Part shown: in pieces, positions 40,290 to 53,900 of the stretch
How positions within the stretch are numbered: position 1 is the first letter of the stretch
How the letters are laid out: each line of letters starts with the position of its first letter
Assembly: GCA_944472155.2 (NCBI GenBank)
Contig: OX235271.1
Coordinates: 80,336,256 to 80,400,255, forward strand
Direction: 5' to 3'
Source: Trichobilharzia szidati
Lineage: Eukaryota > Platyhelminthes > Trematoda > Strigeidida > Schistosomatidae
DNA: 64,000 bases
Made by a program: the position numbers and the translations under genes
Notes under the pieces: generated by a model
What the model was told of the DNA's origin: nothing
Seen by the model: the letters and a program-made list of their open reading frames with translations, nothing else
The model's database searches: none

Positions 40290-42970
40290 ACGAATTATTA
40301 AGTTTTAACGTATGTGGCGTGTCTTCTTTCGCACCCAATCAACGGGACATCTTAGTGACCAACTGACGCACCAAAACAATTATCCGAATTATCGACCTAC
40401 AGCGCGTATCGAGCAATGAAACAGTTATTTTTAGACATGAATTTCGTATGCGCGCTATTGGGTAAGCGAAGAGGGAGAATATGGTGAAGCACAACTATTA
40501 CAACCACTGCAAGAATAACCTTTGAAAAGATGGACTCACGATCTTCGGCAGAAACCCAAAACGAAATGGTTCCAAATAGAATTATATTGATAGCAGACTG
40601 TTGAAGAAATGTTAGATTATTTTTCTTCAAATATAGGATTGTTCAGCATCCAAACGCCAAGAGCACAATTGTTGAGCACAAATTCGCTCACAGTTAGCAC
40701 AAAGGTGCGTTCGAGCATAAAACGTGTAACAGTTCAATGAAATACAAACAGTCTAATTGACACAAAATGCAGAATGGTGCATAAGGTACGACTTTGTCGT
40801 TTAAAGGTGCAATACTAATCATAACAATACGGATCGACGTTCTTCACCCAGTAACTTCGTATAGTGAAACGTAACCACACGAATAATGAAGAAGACAGGG
40901 TGCATTCTTGGTTATTCGCCTCATTTCCCGGTATTTCTTTCTCACAGGCCGTCTGACGAGTAGCTCCAGCATTTACAGCACATCCTGTGAGAAGTACGCA
41001 CCTATCAACGTAACTCTACTTAATATGGATTATTATAGAGCTTGGCTGTAACTATAGACAAACTAGTCAATTTTCCCACCTTCAGTGAGTTATCGAAGAC
41101 TGCTTGCATAAAGTACAGTGGGAACTATCCTAATTAGGAGCGTGGTGCTAATTCCGTACCGATATCAATAGGGGTCTGTAACACTTTAGCATATGACACT
41201 AATTAAACGAAAGTAAAATACCAATTCATGTGAAGGAAACCACCAACGAGCATGATAAGGATGAAACCTATACATTAATTAGAATGTTGGTGTCTAGAAA
41301 AGGCAGTAAGTCACGCTGCCTAAACCACTTAAAGCTTATTTCCCGCTGGCTTCAACGGGAGATACAGCTCATGATTGTTGTGTTACCTTTTATCCCGCTA
41401 AACCTGCGGCACAGTCACACCAACTGCTGACTCTTTGACGTGGCCCGCTTGATTTGTTATCCCGACTGTCCTTAACACATCCTCTAGTAGTGAAGGGGGG
41501 GATTTAGCACTCACGGTATTTCAGGGGTGTACTTACAATAAAATGAATATTGGGATACATTACCACGCCACTGAGCGGCGACCGCATCCTTTTTGTTTAA
41601 AAGTTCAGTTATTATGCAATATGATTCAGTTGGCACAGATTAACAAATTGATCGTTGAGGGTAAAATGGCTGAGATTCAACCTGATTGATGAACTTTTGC
41701 GGTCGTCTACAAGTACATAAATACGATGTTGTGTATTTCGCCAATCTGTTTTCCAGAAGGACGTCAGATTTAGACGCGGTATAGACATTTAGTACTCATT
41801 GTGAAATGAGCTCAGATAAACAAGGACCGGTGACACGTGATGTTCAAATAAAGCATTTCAACGTGAAACAGATGTATGTTAGTCTGATACAGCTACTACG
41901 TCTGAAATTCATACTATGCTTGGTGCAATGTGCATGCAAAGTATCGCTAGAAGGGGTTTATTTTTCAGGTATTGACATTATAAGGACCGAAATTCGTGCC
42001 AAAATATAGGGCCATCTCAATGAATATTGCTGTTCTGAAGGTTATAACGATTCACTTTCCTGATCACTACGAAATATAGTTATTAGAATGCGCCACCCTG
42101 TCACTTTTTCTAATGCAGACCTTTATGTCAGTTTTTGACGTTGCAGCAGTGCACTGTTCAGATCTTACATCATTCATAGAGCGAAAATGTTTCGTACAAT
42201 ATTAATCATCACGCAAGGGTATTGCGAGAGGTTACTGGAAACGTCACCTTGTGGAGTAATTCATGCACCAGAATTTTTAAGTGCGCCGAAATAAATAGCA
42301 AGTGAGCATGGCATGAAAATCGGAAACCAAATATCTTGAGTGGAAAGGATTTTGTGAAGATGAAAGCTCAACATCTAAGATTATTAAAATTTGTGGTACA
42401 TTCGGCAATTAGAAGTAGCTTGCAGGAAAGTTAGTGTTGGAGAAAAGGAGAAATGTATTCACATAGCACAACTTATTGTAAGTTGCTGTGTATATCCAGT
42501 CATTTCTTGTCACGTATATCATTATCCAACAATGTAGGTGCAATTCTACCACTGAATTCAACCAGGTTCGGGTACTGTTTCGTTTCGCCTAAGACGCTTT
42601 CTAAATAGACCTATGAGATAAGTATGGCAGGGAAGGTTTGTGGGGCAAGCATAACCACAGAGAACCTTTCCTCCACCTTTGGGTAGCAGTTCTGGTCACC
42701 GCAAAACATGTCTCGATTGGAGCTAAGCATGAAAAATTTTTACTGCTCACAGCAGAAGATGAATACGAACAGAACCAGCTAACAGAGATGGGATACCACA
42801 ACCATCACACAGAGTTTTACCGGCCTCTGATTGTTAATTTGTGCATTTTCGGCAAACTCAAGCAGGCGGCTTAATCAAATTACTGGGCTATCTAGTTTCC
42901 ATCCATCAAAACATGCCTTATTTAACCTTCTTGTCATTTTATTTCTCCAATTACGCCATTGGATCACAAT
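40290..42970. other. Intergenic; no gene recognised
   Basis: Less repeat-rich than the rest, with several short open frames but none with a recognisable domain or flanking splice signals I would trust. Confidence 0.4.
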
Positions 42971-42973
42971 CTG

Positions 42974-43277
42974 TGTAACGACAGAACGCAAGAGTCAGGC
43001 AACAGATCGTTTATTAAGCAAAATCAACACATATTTATAGATTTTAATGTACATTGTTGTAGATTATTGTTAGTAGAAAATACAGTCTTTTGATTGGTTG
43101 TTTTTCACAGAAAGTTAACCTTGCACCTCATTGTGGCTGTGTCAGATCATCCATATGCTAACTGGACCCGCCTACGCAAAGCCTTTGTTCTCATTTTCTC
43201 ACCACCAATATTGGGGACATAAACATTGACGTCAAATACTGTCTACCAACTTTGGCTAGCAGCCAGCTCTCACCACA
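42974..43277 (-). mobile_element. LTR-A solo LTR
   Basis: Minus orientation; TGTAACGACAG ... CTCTCACCACA in plus coordinates. Exact TCTG at 42970-42973 and 43278-43281. 304 bp. Confidence 0.82.
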
Positions 43278-43281
43278 TCTG

Positions 43282-46200
43282 TACATACGCACATTTTCTA
43301 ATAGTTTTTGAATTATCACTACGGGCTTTTAGAAGGAAATGGTGAAAGAAACACAGTAGGTTATTGGAATATGCTTTAGATGGGGCGATATTGCCTGCAA
43401 ATGATAAATTATCGAAGATTCCACACAAGAAGTGAATACTTTGTGATGGTAAATGGGTAGGATTATGCAATGTGTATCAACTCAGTCTCCCATAAAAATT
43501 ATTATTATTATTGAGGGTTTGTTTGGGGTAAGTGATAGCGCGTGTGCAGTCTGAATGACAAGAAACGCATCGATGTTGTCATCATAGATCTCAGTGAAAA
43601 TTGAAAATAAGTGACCCACACGATTTTGTTTATGAAATCGGAGACTTTTTGAATCCAGAGTTGCCTCCATAAGTGGATCAAGGAATCGCATGCAGGAAGT
43701 ATATAGACAGTCAGGATAGACTCGAAACAGTCTATCCGGACAAAGGTAAGTAGTTGCGCACCACATGAAGCTGTACTCGGCCCCTTCCTATTATCTCTTG
43801 GATATTGGCGAGTTATATGGTATCACTGAACCTCAAGTGGTTCTCCACACTGCTGACCTGACAATCTGGAGAGATTTAAAGGTCGACCGATATCTTCTAA
43901 CATGGCTAACAGTTATCAACGTTCCTGTAGACTTTTCCCAATGAATGATTGCCTCTCGTCAACCTAAAAACGTGTTTCACCATGTTCATGGGGGACTCAA
44001 GTGACAAAACACACAAGAATACATACATACAAGAATACCACTGCCGTCATTTTATAATGATACAGATGTAGGCGTGATCGTTAGACATGACCCAAATACA
44101 ACAACATCCTGTCGCTCAGTCGCACGTTCACATCCTTATGAACAATAGGCAGGACTTTTAAATGAATCAAAAGCGAAATATTCATCACTTCCTATGAATA
44201 TTTGGCGGGATCGGAACTAGCGGTCTGCTGATTTCCACTCAAAGGGAAGTCATACATACTTGAAAGTAATTTAAAGAAGGGACATGTCTGATTCTTGCTG
44301 TGACCAATGTATCATAATACTAAAGACCTGACTCAATATAACTTTCCATATCGTCATATCGTAGCCCCAGATTAAATCTAATCACAGTGTCTAATAAACG
44401 AATGTGAACCTGACCGGCCTAACCTTTTCCTCTCCTCAAGGTCGGAAGACGTGAGAAGTAATGGTAGAACTGTATCGGTGTGGATCACAAATTATCCTGA
44501 TGAATAATTAACTATTGGAAGTGACTATCAGAAGAAGTGGTGCCTGCTCACTCAATCGACTTGTTCAAGGAGGAATTCATAAGTCATGGATACCCATCAG
44601 AAAAGGATTAACATAAACGTGAGGCCTTCTATCCTCAACCGAAAATCTGCACTTATTTATGAAATTCATTTATCAAGTCACTGAATCACGTGACTAAGTA
44701 TTAACAAGTCTATCGGAACTTATCTCTAGACTGCTTGATAACGAGAATGTACTTCAGTGCCTGCCAATGAAACTCATTTTTATATTAGGCGGCTTTTGAA
44801 GGTCGTTTGCGAGGTTAGTAACACCAGCGGGTTTTCAAAGCTCTTAAATGAAGCATTTATAAACAGTAGTAGAAAGTAACATACCACATACATTTTATCA
44901 ATTTGCCTGGCTATTTTTTCACTATCAAATGTCATTTGATTTCTATTTATCGGTGAGTGTAGTTTATCAAGTCGATAAACCAAACTTACGATAATGCTGA
45001 ATTATAATTCAGATTTGTAAATCTCGCTTCTTGTCTATAGGGAGGGAATTCTGAAGTTATCATGCAATGATTTGAGACTGCGAAAGAAACAGCAGTGTGT
45101 TCGTTTTCTCAACACTATCCAGAGTAGTTCAGCGCCTACTGCAGTAGTTTTATAATAAATAATACCATGCATGGCTTCGGACGCATAGCAGAACTTTTGG
45201 GGCAGACTTTGGATCACTTGCCCACGTTCTGCAGTGCTTTCGAAGAAATTATTGTCTGGGTGGTATTATTTTCACCGTCGGTACAGAGCTTTCAGCCTCG
45301 ATTCCGCTCCTGTCATATTTGTTAAGCATCCAGCAAAGTTTGTAGCCACTATCGGAATTACTCCAGCATAAATTATACTTTCTTAACACAATATATCCTC
45401 TTAGCACTAAACCACATTATCGACGCACAGACCAGAATATTCTGAACTAAACGAATGTTAGTTTAGCATTATTATAAGCTTGGGAAGGGAGTGTTACACT
45501 TTTGAAACAAATGAAAAGATTCTTTGAACGATTTGGCTGGCAGTATATCTAGGCCACCTTCTCCATTTTGTACTCTTGGTTATTGTAACATGATCAATTA
45601 TTTTGACCTTCCTGTGGTTACACTCCACCTAAGCTTATAAATACGTTCACTTAACAGTATATTTCATTCTTAAAGGCTAGCTCACTTTGGCTGTAAATAA
45701 ATCTCGGATGCTCTTTTATTATTGTAATATGTTTTATGTTCATTTTTCAAACAAATACGTCTTAGGGTAAAAATTTCAGCACCTCATCGGTACATACACA
45801 GGTAAATCATGGATTGTTTAGTAGATTAAAACACTGTTGATCTGTCACGACAATCTAGTTATAAACTCATTAATTGCATTGTTGTACTACATCTTTTGGA
45901 TTTACGATTCGTATAATAGTTGGACGACATTTTCACAAGAGTGTTTTGATATGGTTTTCGGTGTGCTTTTCCTGCATACGAACACTAGTATTCCCGTCTT
46001 TTAGCACGATTATCTTTACTGTGTTTACACTGTGTCTGGGTCTGTTTATTCCATCTTATACCAGTTTGATCCTCAAAAACCTGTAAACCTACAGAGGACA
46101 GATAGAGTAGTAAACAGTCCCGTTATTATAGTTTTCATAGTAACTCCAGTGGTTTCGTGAAGTCTTTGCTCTGCAATGGTTTTTGAAATCTTAATGGTCA

Positions 46201-46930
46201 GAGAAGAAGCTATAGATGAAGTAAATGAATATTTTAGTGGGTCACTTACAAATTTATAGACTCATTTTATGATACATCTAAGGGGGATGTTTTTAAATGC
46301 AGACTGTACTTTAACGAATTCGCTGAATGAGTAAAATGCAGGTACATTGATCAAATGAAGATTGTGCAGAAGATGATAACAAGTGCAACCCATTTGGCCT
46401 TGGGAACAACTTTAAGTTACCAACTGGGAATCAGAGGACATTATACCTAACTTACATTTCAAAGCTCTAGAACCCTTTAAACACAACATGAGCCATTTAC
46501 ATAGCTGATTACATTGGATGAAGATTACTCCTTCAGCCTTGTTCTTCACATTTGGTGAACTGGAAAATTTGATAGAATACCTGTGGCTCTGGTGTACGTT
46601 TTATTCTCATTAACCTAGTACATCTCAAAGAAGGATGAAAATTAATGATTAACTGCACAGCCATGCTTTGAGTGAGCAGTTGAGCTAGGAAGATATACTC
46701 TGAAAGGTTACAGGTGGTAGCAGATTTTAATCTTGGGACCTTGATAGTAAACTTAAGGCTGGTTTGGATACCCTTCTTTGTTTTATTTTTGCAAGAGCAG
46801 TAATTCTGTGGTTGTAAGTATTTACTATTCGACAAGTCGTCCCCCAGTTTTTATTATTTGTTACAAATGGAATAACAATACCTAGTAGTAGGAGCTGATA
46901 AATACCCCATTTAGAATAGACAGTTCGACA
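43282..46930. other. Intergenic; no gene recognised
   Basis: No exon with conserved sequence or repeat family member was recognised. Confidence 0.4.
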
Positions 46931-46937
46931 TCTACAT

Positions 46938-46975
46938 CTCGGGGTGGCCGAGCGGTGTAAGGCGCCAGACTCAAG
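46938..46975 (+). pseudogene. 5' half of a tRNA-Leu(CAA)-like gene
   Basis: GGTGGCCGAGCGGTGTAAGG then CGCCAGACTCAAG reproduces the 5' half of a eukaryotic tRNA-Leu with anticodon CAA at 46972-46974. Sequence breaks off at the usual tRNA-Leu(CAA) intron position, and no T-arm follows within about 100 nt, so it is a fragment. Confidence 0.55.
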
Positions 46976-47569
46976 AGTAATATGAAAATTTGGCAAACAT
47001 CAATTTTTCTGATTTCATTTAACTGACCTTACAATGTAAAACTTTACCGAAAAGTTGCCATACTTCAGATAACCCACAGAGAAACACATAAGCGGGATGC
47101 AATGAAACTACAATTGACAAGAAAACAAATAAATTTGATTTGTGAAAGTTTTGCGTATCTGTAGAATAGCAAGGATTAAGTGGATTTGCGCTACAATAAG
47201 TACTTTTAATGATTTTATCATCGTCTCTAGTCATAGATTTCTGACTTTACTTAGTGGTCACTTAAATAAGATCTGTTAAGCGAGATTTAGGTGGATCAAA
47301 ATACGTTCTACAGGTCACACTATTTCAAAATAATGTCTGTTCAAATATAAAGTTTGTTGGCAGACCGTTATTTTGAGTGGTTTTTATGCAAGCAGTATTT
47401 CCTATGTATATGTTATCTCAGTAATTGTTAACTATAAAGATTTATTTCAGTGTCTTCGTACATCAGCTTCATGTATTAAATTTAACCTTGTTTTGCTTTT
47501 CTTCAGAATTCACAAACTGACCAGTGTCCATCAGTGCCAGTTTTAGTTCCAAAGCAATAAAATGTTGAT

Positions 47570-47940
47570 ATGAACAAGTGTATTTACAAAATGGATTGGA
47601 AACTTCATTGTAGAAATATAAAACAATTAGATCTTGAAGAAGTTAGGAAAACAGCGGAAGTATTCAAGAAAAAATCTGAAGATATTGAAGCAAAAATTTT
47701 CCAATTATCAAATGCTCGTCAATCAATGAAAAATAATAATATTTTACGCGTACATATAAACACTTGGAGAAAAGAAATGTCCTATTTAAAAAAGGAAGAA
47801 AAAGAGATTGAAAATCTACTAAAAGATACATGTTTTCAGTGGATTTTCAAAGAGAAAGCTATACTGGACACAGAATCTGTAAATTCAGCAAATGTAGAGA
47901 AGCTACAAAGTATAATTTCAACGCCTTTATATTCTCTAAG
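47570..47940 (+). CDS. CCDC148: CCDC148 exon 1
   Basis: Encodes residues 1-123 plus two bases. Coiled-coil heptads from LDLEEVRKTAEVFKKK on, then WRKEMSYLKKEEKEIENLL. Ends CTAAG before donor GTTAGT. A good acceptor (TTTTCTTCAG at 47506) shows the exon includes 5'UTR and an upstream exon may exist. Confidence 0.85.
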
Positions 47941-50900
47941 GTTAGTCAAGTGTTTTCGAAACATTATCTGTATATTCTAAAAGGAAAGAAATCAAAGAAT
48001 GGAATGAAACTGACATGAAAGATGAACGTTTATTGAAACAAAATTCTGTCAAAGAGGCTATCCAAAATCTATCTGACTGTATCCAAAATTTGAATAATAG
48101 TTTGAAAGAGGAAAGTGAACTGCTTTCAGAAAGTCAAGAAGATGGAAAAGGTAGGGAACTGTGCACAGTATTGTATTCTCCTGCAGACGATTTGATTATA
48201 ACGGAATACAAGAAGAAACCGTTTATATGTAATATCAAAGATATGGGAATACCTGAGCACGCGTGGGATTGGCAGTGTTCAAACAGTGAGTACTTGTCAA
48301 CAATGTTATCTGAGTTCATTATGTTGGATTTTGAGTTCTACAATCAGCTTGAAGTAATTAAAAAAGAATATGAGTCACTTCGATTGGCTGAGTGAGTTAT
48401 ATGATGTTTTATATATGTATATATATTGACAAAATCTTGCTTATTTGAACTATAGGAAATTATCAGTTTTTTGAAATTTAAACAGCTAAAGCGTAATAGC
48501 CAAATATAGTGAGGATTTAAGTTTAGAAAGTAATCAGTATCAAAATTCAGTAATTTCACTTCCATTTTCATAGACGTTTAGTCGTTAAATTGTTGTTTTG
48601 TAACGGCAGGAGACCAGGGACTTAATAAAGTAGTGCTTATTTGAATTTCGGTATCCCCATATAGCGAAATTATGTATACCTTATCTTGAAATCGTCATTT
48701 GCACAGATCTTTCGTGTTGTGCTACTTCTGGCCTTCACATTTTGTGTGTTTCTATGTGTTCCTTCCACATCTTCTATGTATCTTCGCAACGTTGAATCAC
48801 TTACTTTCTCTGACGTCAAATCTATCTCCCTGCTATTTGATGTTTTTATGCCAAAGAACGTTTCTTTATGTATGCTACTGATAAATCTTATCAGTAGCAC
48901 ACACCACGGTTTCTTTGTAGTGAAGAATAACTGCTAAACAGAAAATGTTAAAATAATAATAATACTTACTTAGATTATACATTTTTGTAAGGATTTACAT
49001 TAATTTCACTGTAGGTGTTGTCACGAACCAACATCAGTTATAAAATGAGTGAAAACCAAGGGGAACTGGTTAGCTGTTTCGTCCTAGTTCAGGACCTTGC
49101 AGCGGTGTTCATCTGCGAAATCACCAGGGATAGAGCTCGGGATCTTCAGAATACATGGAGATAAAGTCACCATCCATCCACCAGATTGGAACTCAGTTGC
49201 TCATGAATTCTAATCTCTGTTAACTCGTGAATAACAGCAATCGTCATCCCGTGTTAACGGCGAGCATCTCTATCCACTTCTGACTTCGGATGCCTGTGGG
49301 TCACAAATTTGCACCAGAAACCCGGGGATTCCTACTAATAGTCACTTATCAGTGGATTTATTTTCAAGTGTTCTAATGCGGAGATGTGACTAGTTGGGTA
49401 CTTTAGGCCAGATACAGATAGAAATACTCGCCCGTGACATTGGATTGATATGCTGGAATACCGTTAAATGACTGAATTGTCAGCGAATTTGTCCTCATAA
49501 CCTGAAAAACATGGGGTTTGGTCCCTGGTATGGTCGTAGGTGCACACTGCTAAAGACTATCAAAATAGAAAAAAATAGCTGTTTAGTACCCTCTGGTTTC
49601 TAATAATTCTATAATAGGAAAACCTGGGAGTACTGGACAGCTGTTTCGTCACACTAGTTCGGGAATCCTCGGCAGTAAGCACCCACCACCGGGGTTCGAA
49701 CCTTGGACTTTCTGGTTACAACGCGAGCTCGTAGACAACTCAGTCACTGGGACCCGATACAATGGCCAGTCCATGAATTCCAACTTCTGCCAATTCACGA
49801 CATGGTGACAGTACTCTTAAGTTTTCCAATGGTTCTCTAACTAATGTCAGCTTATGATGAAATCCTCCTCCAACCAGTCAAACAAAATCCCTACAAAACC
49901 AATACTTGAAGATTCTATTATTAGTGTTAGTTCATGACAAGATCAACGTTTAAATAATCATTTATGCTGTACTAGTACGAAGTAATGATTGATATGTATA
50001 GTTGAAAACGACTCATGTCAATCACTAGAGCTCGCCAACTAGATCTGAACTCGAGATTGGTTGTTCGTTTACTTGCAGTCTAGCTCACAGAGTCAAAGAC
50101 ACTGCAGTATAAATATTCTGGGTTTCAAAAGAGAATCCCTAATTGTATTCTCTGAGAATAACTTATTACATTTCATGATATACTTCAGTCATATTTATAA
50201 AAATTCACTAACTGAAGTAAATTGGTTTTGTTTCTTAAAGCGTTTCTGGGTCAATTTGTTTCTTCAGACTCAGATAAACTTTCTTGATTTGTAATTATGA
50301 TCCATAACAGTATGTGGTTGAAAACCCGAAAATAAAGGAAATCAGAAAGGTTTACAGTATTATTATTAATATCAGCTTAGGTGAAATGTACACTCATCGT
50401 TCAGAGAAATGATAGTTTTTAACAGAGTATAGAACAGTACGTACCTTTGTCTCACTTTGCAGTTATTGAATAATATATGGAGCCGGTCGGTCGGTCGGTC
50501 GGTATTCGACATAGAACTTTGCACATATGTGCGGCAGTTCAAGTCGCCACAATCTATGTAGCACGCAAAGCAAGAGAAGGAAGTAGAAGAAATACATAAT
50601 ATAGACAATAAACAGAGTTGTGAGACAAAGGGATAGTAATAACGGAGAACAAAACAGTTTAATTGGAAATCATAAGTCACAAGGAGTGGGTGCATCTGCG
50701 CCACTGAGAACGATTTTGAGCCATGTCACCAATTGTTTCCAACCATTGGTTTTACCATCCTGAGGGCCCCAACCAGAAAGTCTACATCTTCCTACGTGGC
50801 TTAGACTAACCGTTGTGGATTTCATTGATTGGTGCCATGTTTTCGTTTGACCGCCGCTAGCTCTTTTCCAGCCTGACCCTATATCAGCTAACATTGCCCG

Positions 50901-53900
50901 TCGAGGAAGGCGATGGCTAGGCTAGCATACGTAGCACATGTCCTAACCAAATGTTGGCAGTAGATAAATACTAGTGAAAAGCTCAGCATCATTCATCAGA
51001 ACCATTTTTTCGTTACGTTTTGTTCAAAATTATCAAGGAAGTCAAATGTAAGATAAGTGAAATGCAATTTCCTACTGGTTATTGGGTTTTTCAATCCTTC
51101 GAGCTATTGATATACAGGACTGTAGTAATCAGTTTCTCTCGACACATGACAGTCATGTAATGAAATTCTAACGATATGTATGTTTCGTAGTGGTAAAATA
51201 CGAAAATTTGAGATGCTCAGCTCGTTTTATTTTGGTGTCACCGGTTAGGTAGACTTGTATCTTCCTGTGCGTCCGTATGAATATCTCATTGGTCACTAGA
51301 ATGCAGGCACATCTTAGATAAAATATGCAGCTGTGATTTCAATGCTAGTTACTGTAAAGCATATATAACCTATAATTCATTGTCTTGCAAACACCTTTCA
51401 GTGGTAAGCATTGGCGAACACGAGAACCAGTTCTCGCATAACCTGATGCTTATTATCTTTAAGCACAAACATGGATAAATGCACACAGCACAAGTTTGTT
51501 TGACTGACTTCTTCAATATAAGGATCAACATTGTGTCATTAGAATTTACTTCCATACCGAAGATCTGTCCATTTTCCGTTCATTACATAATCTTCTTATT
51601 CAATTAACTGACCTTCTCCTTTACCCAATTGCAAGTATTTCATTGTTAGTGTTTTCATTGATTGCGTTCCGGGTAAAACTTAGATCTACCAAGCTTTGAA
51701 CTTTGAAGTTTCAGTTACACTGGTGTTAATTTTACCGATATGGGAGCTAACCTTACGCCCAATCTCCTTTCATCTTCCAGCTTACTACTGGTTAGACAAA
51801 GTCTATGAGTACGCCAGCTGAGATTCGAAGCTGGACCTCATTCTTATATCTAGACATTAATAGGTACTAAAGGCTTTCTTTTGTGAACATTGAAAGTCGC
51901 ATGAAAAATTCTCACTTTTGTGTGATATAGATTTAGAAAAAGAGATTTAAATATCTATTTGCTCTGCCAAATAGTTCTACAAGAATATAAGATAAGTCTC
52001 AAGGTACTCTACTGTTTCGTACATGGTATTGCATCGACTTGACTGTGGAAGAAGTTACTACCTATTTTTGTTCTCTTTGACAATCTACTAATAAGTAGTC
52101 ATTCTCTGTATAAGAAAAGTATCATTCTACTTCCTTTTAGGGAAATATATTTGTTTTAAAACTACAAGAATAAATATATCGAAGTATATATATATTTTGA
52201 TCTCACATTAATATTCCTTCTCTCTTATTAGTGAACAACTTTGGAACTCAAACGAATTAGAAATGTTTGAATATATTTGGGATATATATAGAAGACATAT
52301 AATGCATCAGCGACGACATTACACGCTTGATTTTTTATCACGTGTTTTTACTAACCGAAGTAATAAAGAAATAGTAAGTATAAAAATATCTTGTTAAAAA
52401 ATTGAAAATACAGGCACACTGAACTAATGATTCCCGGGAAGGATGCAACATGCGAACCGCCTTCCACTCTTACCAACTACTAAACATATAAGCATTAATG
52501 TTTTATGATTATTTGTTTTGAGTAGTATTTTTTGGACAGATCGGTGAGCTCTTTTGAAGTATTGGTATTCCTTATCAGGGTGAGCATATATACTATTTTG
52601 AGAGTCTTGTCACTGAAGAAGTTTAACTTCGGGAGGAAGCTGAGTTTAGGAATTTCTGTCAATTAATTGAGAACTTCAAAAAGGCCTTCAACAGGCAGCG
52701 TTGACCGAGAAATAATTTGGAAACTACTTCAACACTATGGCCTGCAGAGTCGAAGTCTTTATCAACTTCATTCAAGAGCTGACTATAAGACAACAGCACG
52801 TGCCAGGTGATCCACAACGGAAAACTCAGCGAGGCGTTTGAAGTGCATACCGGAGTAAGACAAGGCTGACTGCCTATTATCACTGGTGATGAAGGTGTCC
52901 AAGCTGGCTAGAATCGGAAAGGCGTGATACGCCTTCACCAACCTGAAATCAGTTTGGAAATCTTCTACATTCAGCATAAGAGACAGGATTCGGTTTTTCA
53001 ACACGAATGTCAAGTCGGTCAATTCTTTTATACGGGTCAGAAACTTGGCCAGCGTATCTTGGAAAGGATTTCCAACAGATTGCAGGCTTTCATCAACAAC
53101 TGCCTTCGCCGGCTCCATATTGAAGATCAAATTGCCAGCTGACCAGAAAGAATTGGCAACAAGAAACTCTGTAGTGGAAAAAACCAACCAAGAGCCGAGT
53201 GGTCAACAAATATGTAGGAGAAAACGGAGACAGACTGATCGGGCATACATTGAGGAAACCATCGAATGACATCACACGCAATGCAGGCCATGGCTCGAGT
53301 GGAATATCAATGGGAAATGACGAGTAGGCTGTCGATGTGAAGGTGACATGAAGGAGGTCATGTGAGGAAGAGATGAGAGAGTTTGGGCAATCGTGGACCC
53401 AGCTAAGGAGGATGGCAGAAAATAGAAGAAAGTAGAGGTGCTTTGTTGAAATGTTATGTTCCACTAAGAACTCAAGGGAGTAATAATAATAATAATAATT
53501 GAGAACTGTAATAATCTAAATGTTTGAAATCATATTTCAGGAAATTTTATACCACATGATCAGATTATAATCGTTCATTATGCGCCATTGAGTGGACTAT
53601 AAAGTGGTAACATAGTGAAGTGTCGCACTTTTTTAAATCTTCTTATTCCGAACCGAGATTTCATCACTGTTTGAGAAATATTGGACATAAGAATGAATTA
53701 AAAGTCAGTCAGAACGAAAAATATTCCCTTGAATAAAGTTTTTTTCAGGAACACCACTGGAAGCACTAACCTAGGACGAAACGGCTGACCAGTGCTCCTT
53801 GGATTTCACTCATTTCATAACTGATATTGGTTCGGGACAAAATCTACAATGAAATTAATCTAAAAAACAACATTTTGATGTAGTTGTGTTCTCTGAGCTG

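Noticed and set aside
38926..41430. A run of short plus frames upstream of the EFHC gene
   Set aside because: Several begin at non-ATG codons, none shows family motifs, and phases and splice sites do not join them.
42601..42874. Two overlapping frames of 66 and 78 residues as a small gene
   Set aside because: No recognised domain and no convincing splice context; overlapping frames on both strands suggest chance.
53045..53464. Several overlapping frames on both strands
   Set aside because: They are wrong-frame readings of the RTE 3' end; the true frame has stops.
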